Part shown: positions 53,623-54,098 of the stretch, piece after piece
How the letters are laid out: each line of letters begins with the position of its first letter
Position numbering within the stretch: the stretch's first letter is position 1
Origin: Coemansia sp. RSA 487
Lineage: Eukaryota; Kickxellomycota; Kickxellomycetes; Kickxellales; Kickxellaceae
Reading direction: 5' to 3'
DNA length: 54,098 nt
Assembly (NCBI GenBank): GCA_027577595.1
Contig: JANBRJ010000106.1
Span: 1 to 54,098 of the forward strand
The notes under the pieces: generated by a model
Told to the model about the DNA's origin: nothing
Database searches by the model: none
What the model saw: only the letters and a program-made list of their open reading frames with translations
Translations under genes and position numbers: made by a program

Positions 53623-53973
53623 TTAATTATAGTTTTTTTTATTATATATTAAAGAAATAGATAGAATTAATATTGATGAATAATTTGTAGGAAAAATAAG
53701 TATTAATAAAGAAATAATTAACATAAAAAGTCCTAATGTAATAGGTAATAAACATTTCCAATTAAGATTAATTAATTGATTAAATTTTATACGTGGTAAT
53801 ACTGCTCTTACCCATATAAAAATAAATAATAATAAACATGTTTTAAGACCTAATGATAAAGGTTCTAAGAATATTAATATAGCATCAGAGAATAAATAAG
53901 AAAATGGTACTAAATAACCACCTAAGAACATAATATTAATAAGAGTACACATTGATATCATTGCACCATATTC
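53623..53973 (-). CDS. nad1: NADH dehydrogenase subunit 1, exon 3
   Basis: Last exon of nad1 (116 codons plus TAA), starting EYGAMISMC and containing the conserved LGLKTCLLLFIFIWVRAVLP region. It joins exon 2 (ending at 1367) over an intron that spans the circle joint (53974-54021 plus 1-1366). The base before the exon on the coding strand is G, as expected for a group I 3' splice site. The final hydrophobic stretch and a short polar tail close the protein. It faces the plus-strand trnR at 53085, so this is the convergence point of the two transcription directions. Confidence 0.93.
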   Translation of the reverse strand, partial: EYGAMISMCTLINIMFLGGYLVPFSYLFSDAILIFLEPLSLGLKTCLLLFIFIWVRAVLPRIKFNQLINLNWKCLLPITLGLFMLIISLLILIFPTNYSSILILSISLIYNKKNYN

Positions 53974-54098
53974 CAAATAGTCCAATACGAAAGTATTGGG
54001 TTAGACTATACTTTCAACTAATAATTATTTATGGTATATAACCATAATAATTTTACTCTAATTAGTGTTAGCGTGTTGCAGAAATTAATTTTTATTTT

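Noticed and set aside
54022-54098. Genuine terminal repeat of a linear mitochondrial DNA
   Set aside because: It is short, direct and exact, and lies in an intron that must be continuous for nad1 to be complete; an assembly overlap of a circle is simpler.

Overview
The window is one complete circular fungal mitochondrial genome. Its last 77 bases (54022-54098) repeat its first 77, so the circle is about 54,021 bp and the window is a linearised copy. The case for a fungal mitochondrion is: very AT-rich sequence, the 14 standard respiratory-chain and ATP-synthase genes (cob, cox1-3, nad1-6 with nad4L, atp6, atp8, atp9), a free-standing rps3, two rRNAs, 25 tRNAs for all 20 amino acids, and a heavy load of group I introns with homing-endonuclease genes (HEGs). 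The core genes stay open with TGA read as stop, and the single tRNA-Trp has anticodon CCA, so UGA does not appear to be read as tryptophan. I cannot fix the lineage from sequence alone; genes on both strands and the UGA usage would suit several basidiomycete or early-diverging lineages.

Layout: the minus strand carries cob - nad4 - nad6 - nad1 (read from 15417 down to 1 and across the circle joint to 53623). Everything else is on the plus strand, from 15632 to 53158: trnQ-trnM-nad5-trnV-rps3-atp9-cox3-orf229-cox1-nad2-atp6-atp8-rnl-rns-trnL-trnG-trnD-trnA-cox2-orf114-twelve tRNAs (T,L,Y,M,M,E,I,C,K,F,N,S)-nad4L-trnS-trnP-nad3-trnW-trnR-trnH-trnR. There are therefore one divergent region (15418-15631, holding a perfect 34-bp palindrome) and one convergent region (53159-53622, holding only decayed sequence).

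Introns make up about half of the molecule. I place 22: 11 in cox1, 5 in cob, 2 each in nad1 and cox2, 1 each in nad4 and cox3, about 26.5 kb in total. Exon joins were solved by matching conserved protein sequence. Nearly all fit the group I rule (exon ends in T, intron ends in G), and they give full-length products (COB 387 aa, COX1 536 aa, NAD1 346 aa, COX2 245 aa, COX3 262 aa). cob includes an 18-nt micro-exon. Intron ORFs are mainly LAGLIDADG, with five GIY-YIG; several are decayed, frameshifted or lack a key acidic residue, so all stages of the homing cycle are present.

The most unusual points are: two introns in different genes (nad1, cox2) that share a ribozyme core but carry different GIY-YIG genes on opposite sides of it; GC-rich perfect palindromes scattered in and around ORFs, including in the cob coding sequence; a long C-terminal extension of NAD4 that ends at such a palindrome; two unrecognised free ORFs (orf229, orf114), the latter sharing a leader with nad3; and large perfect AT palindromes placed just before cox1 and between cob and nad5.
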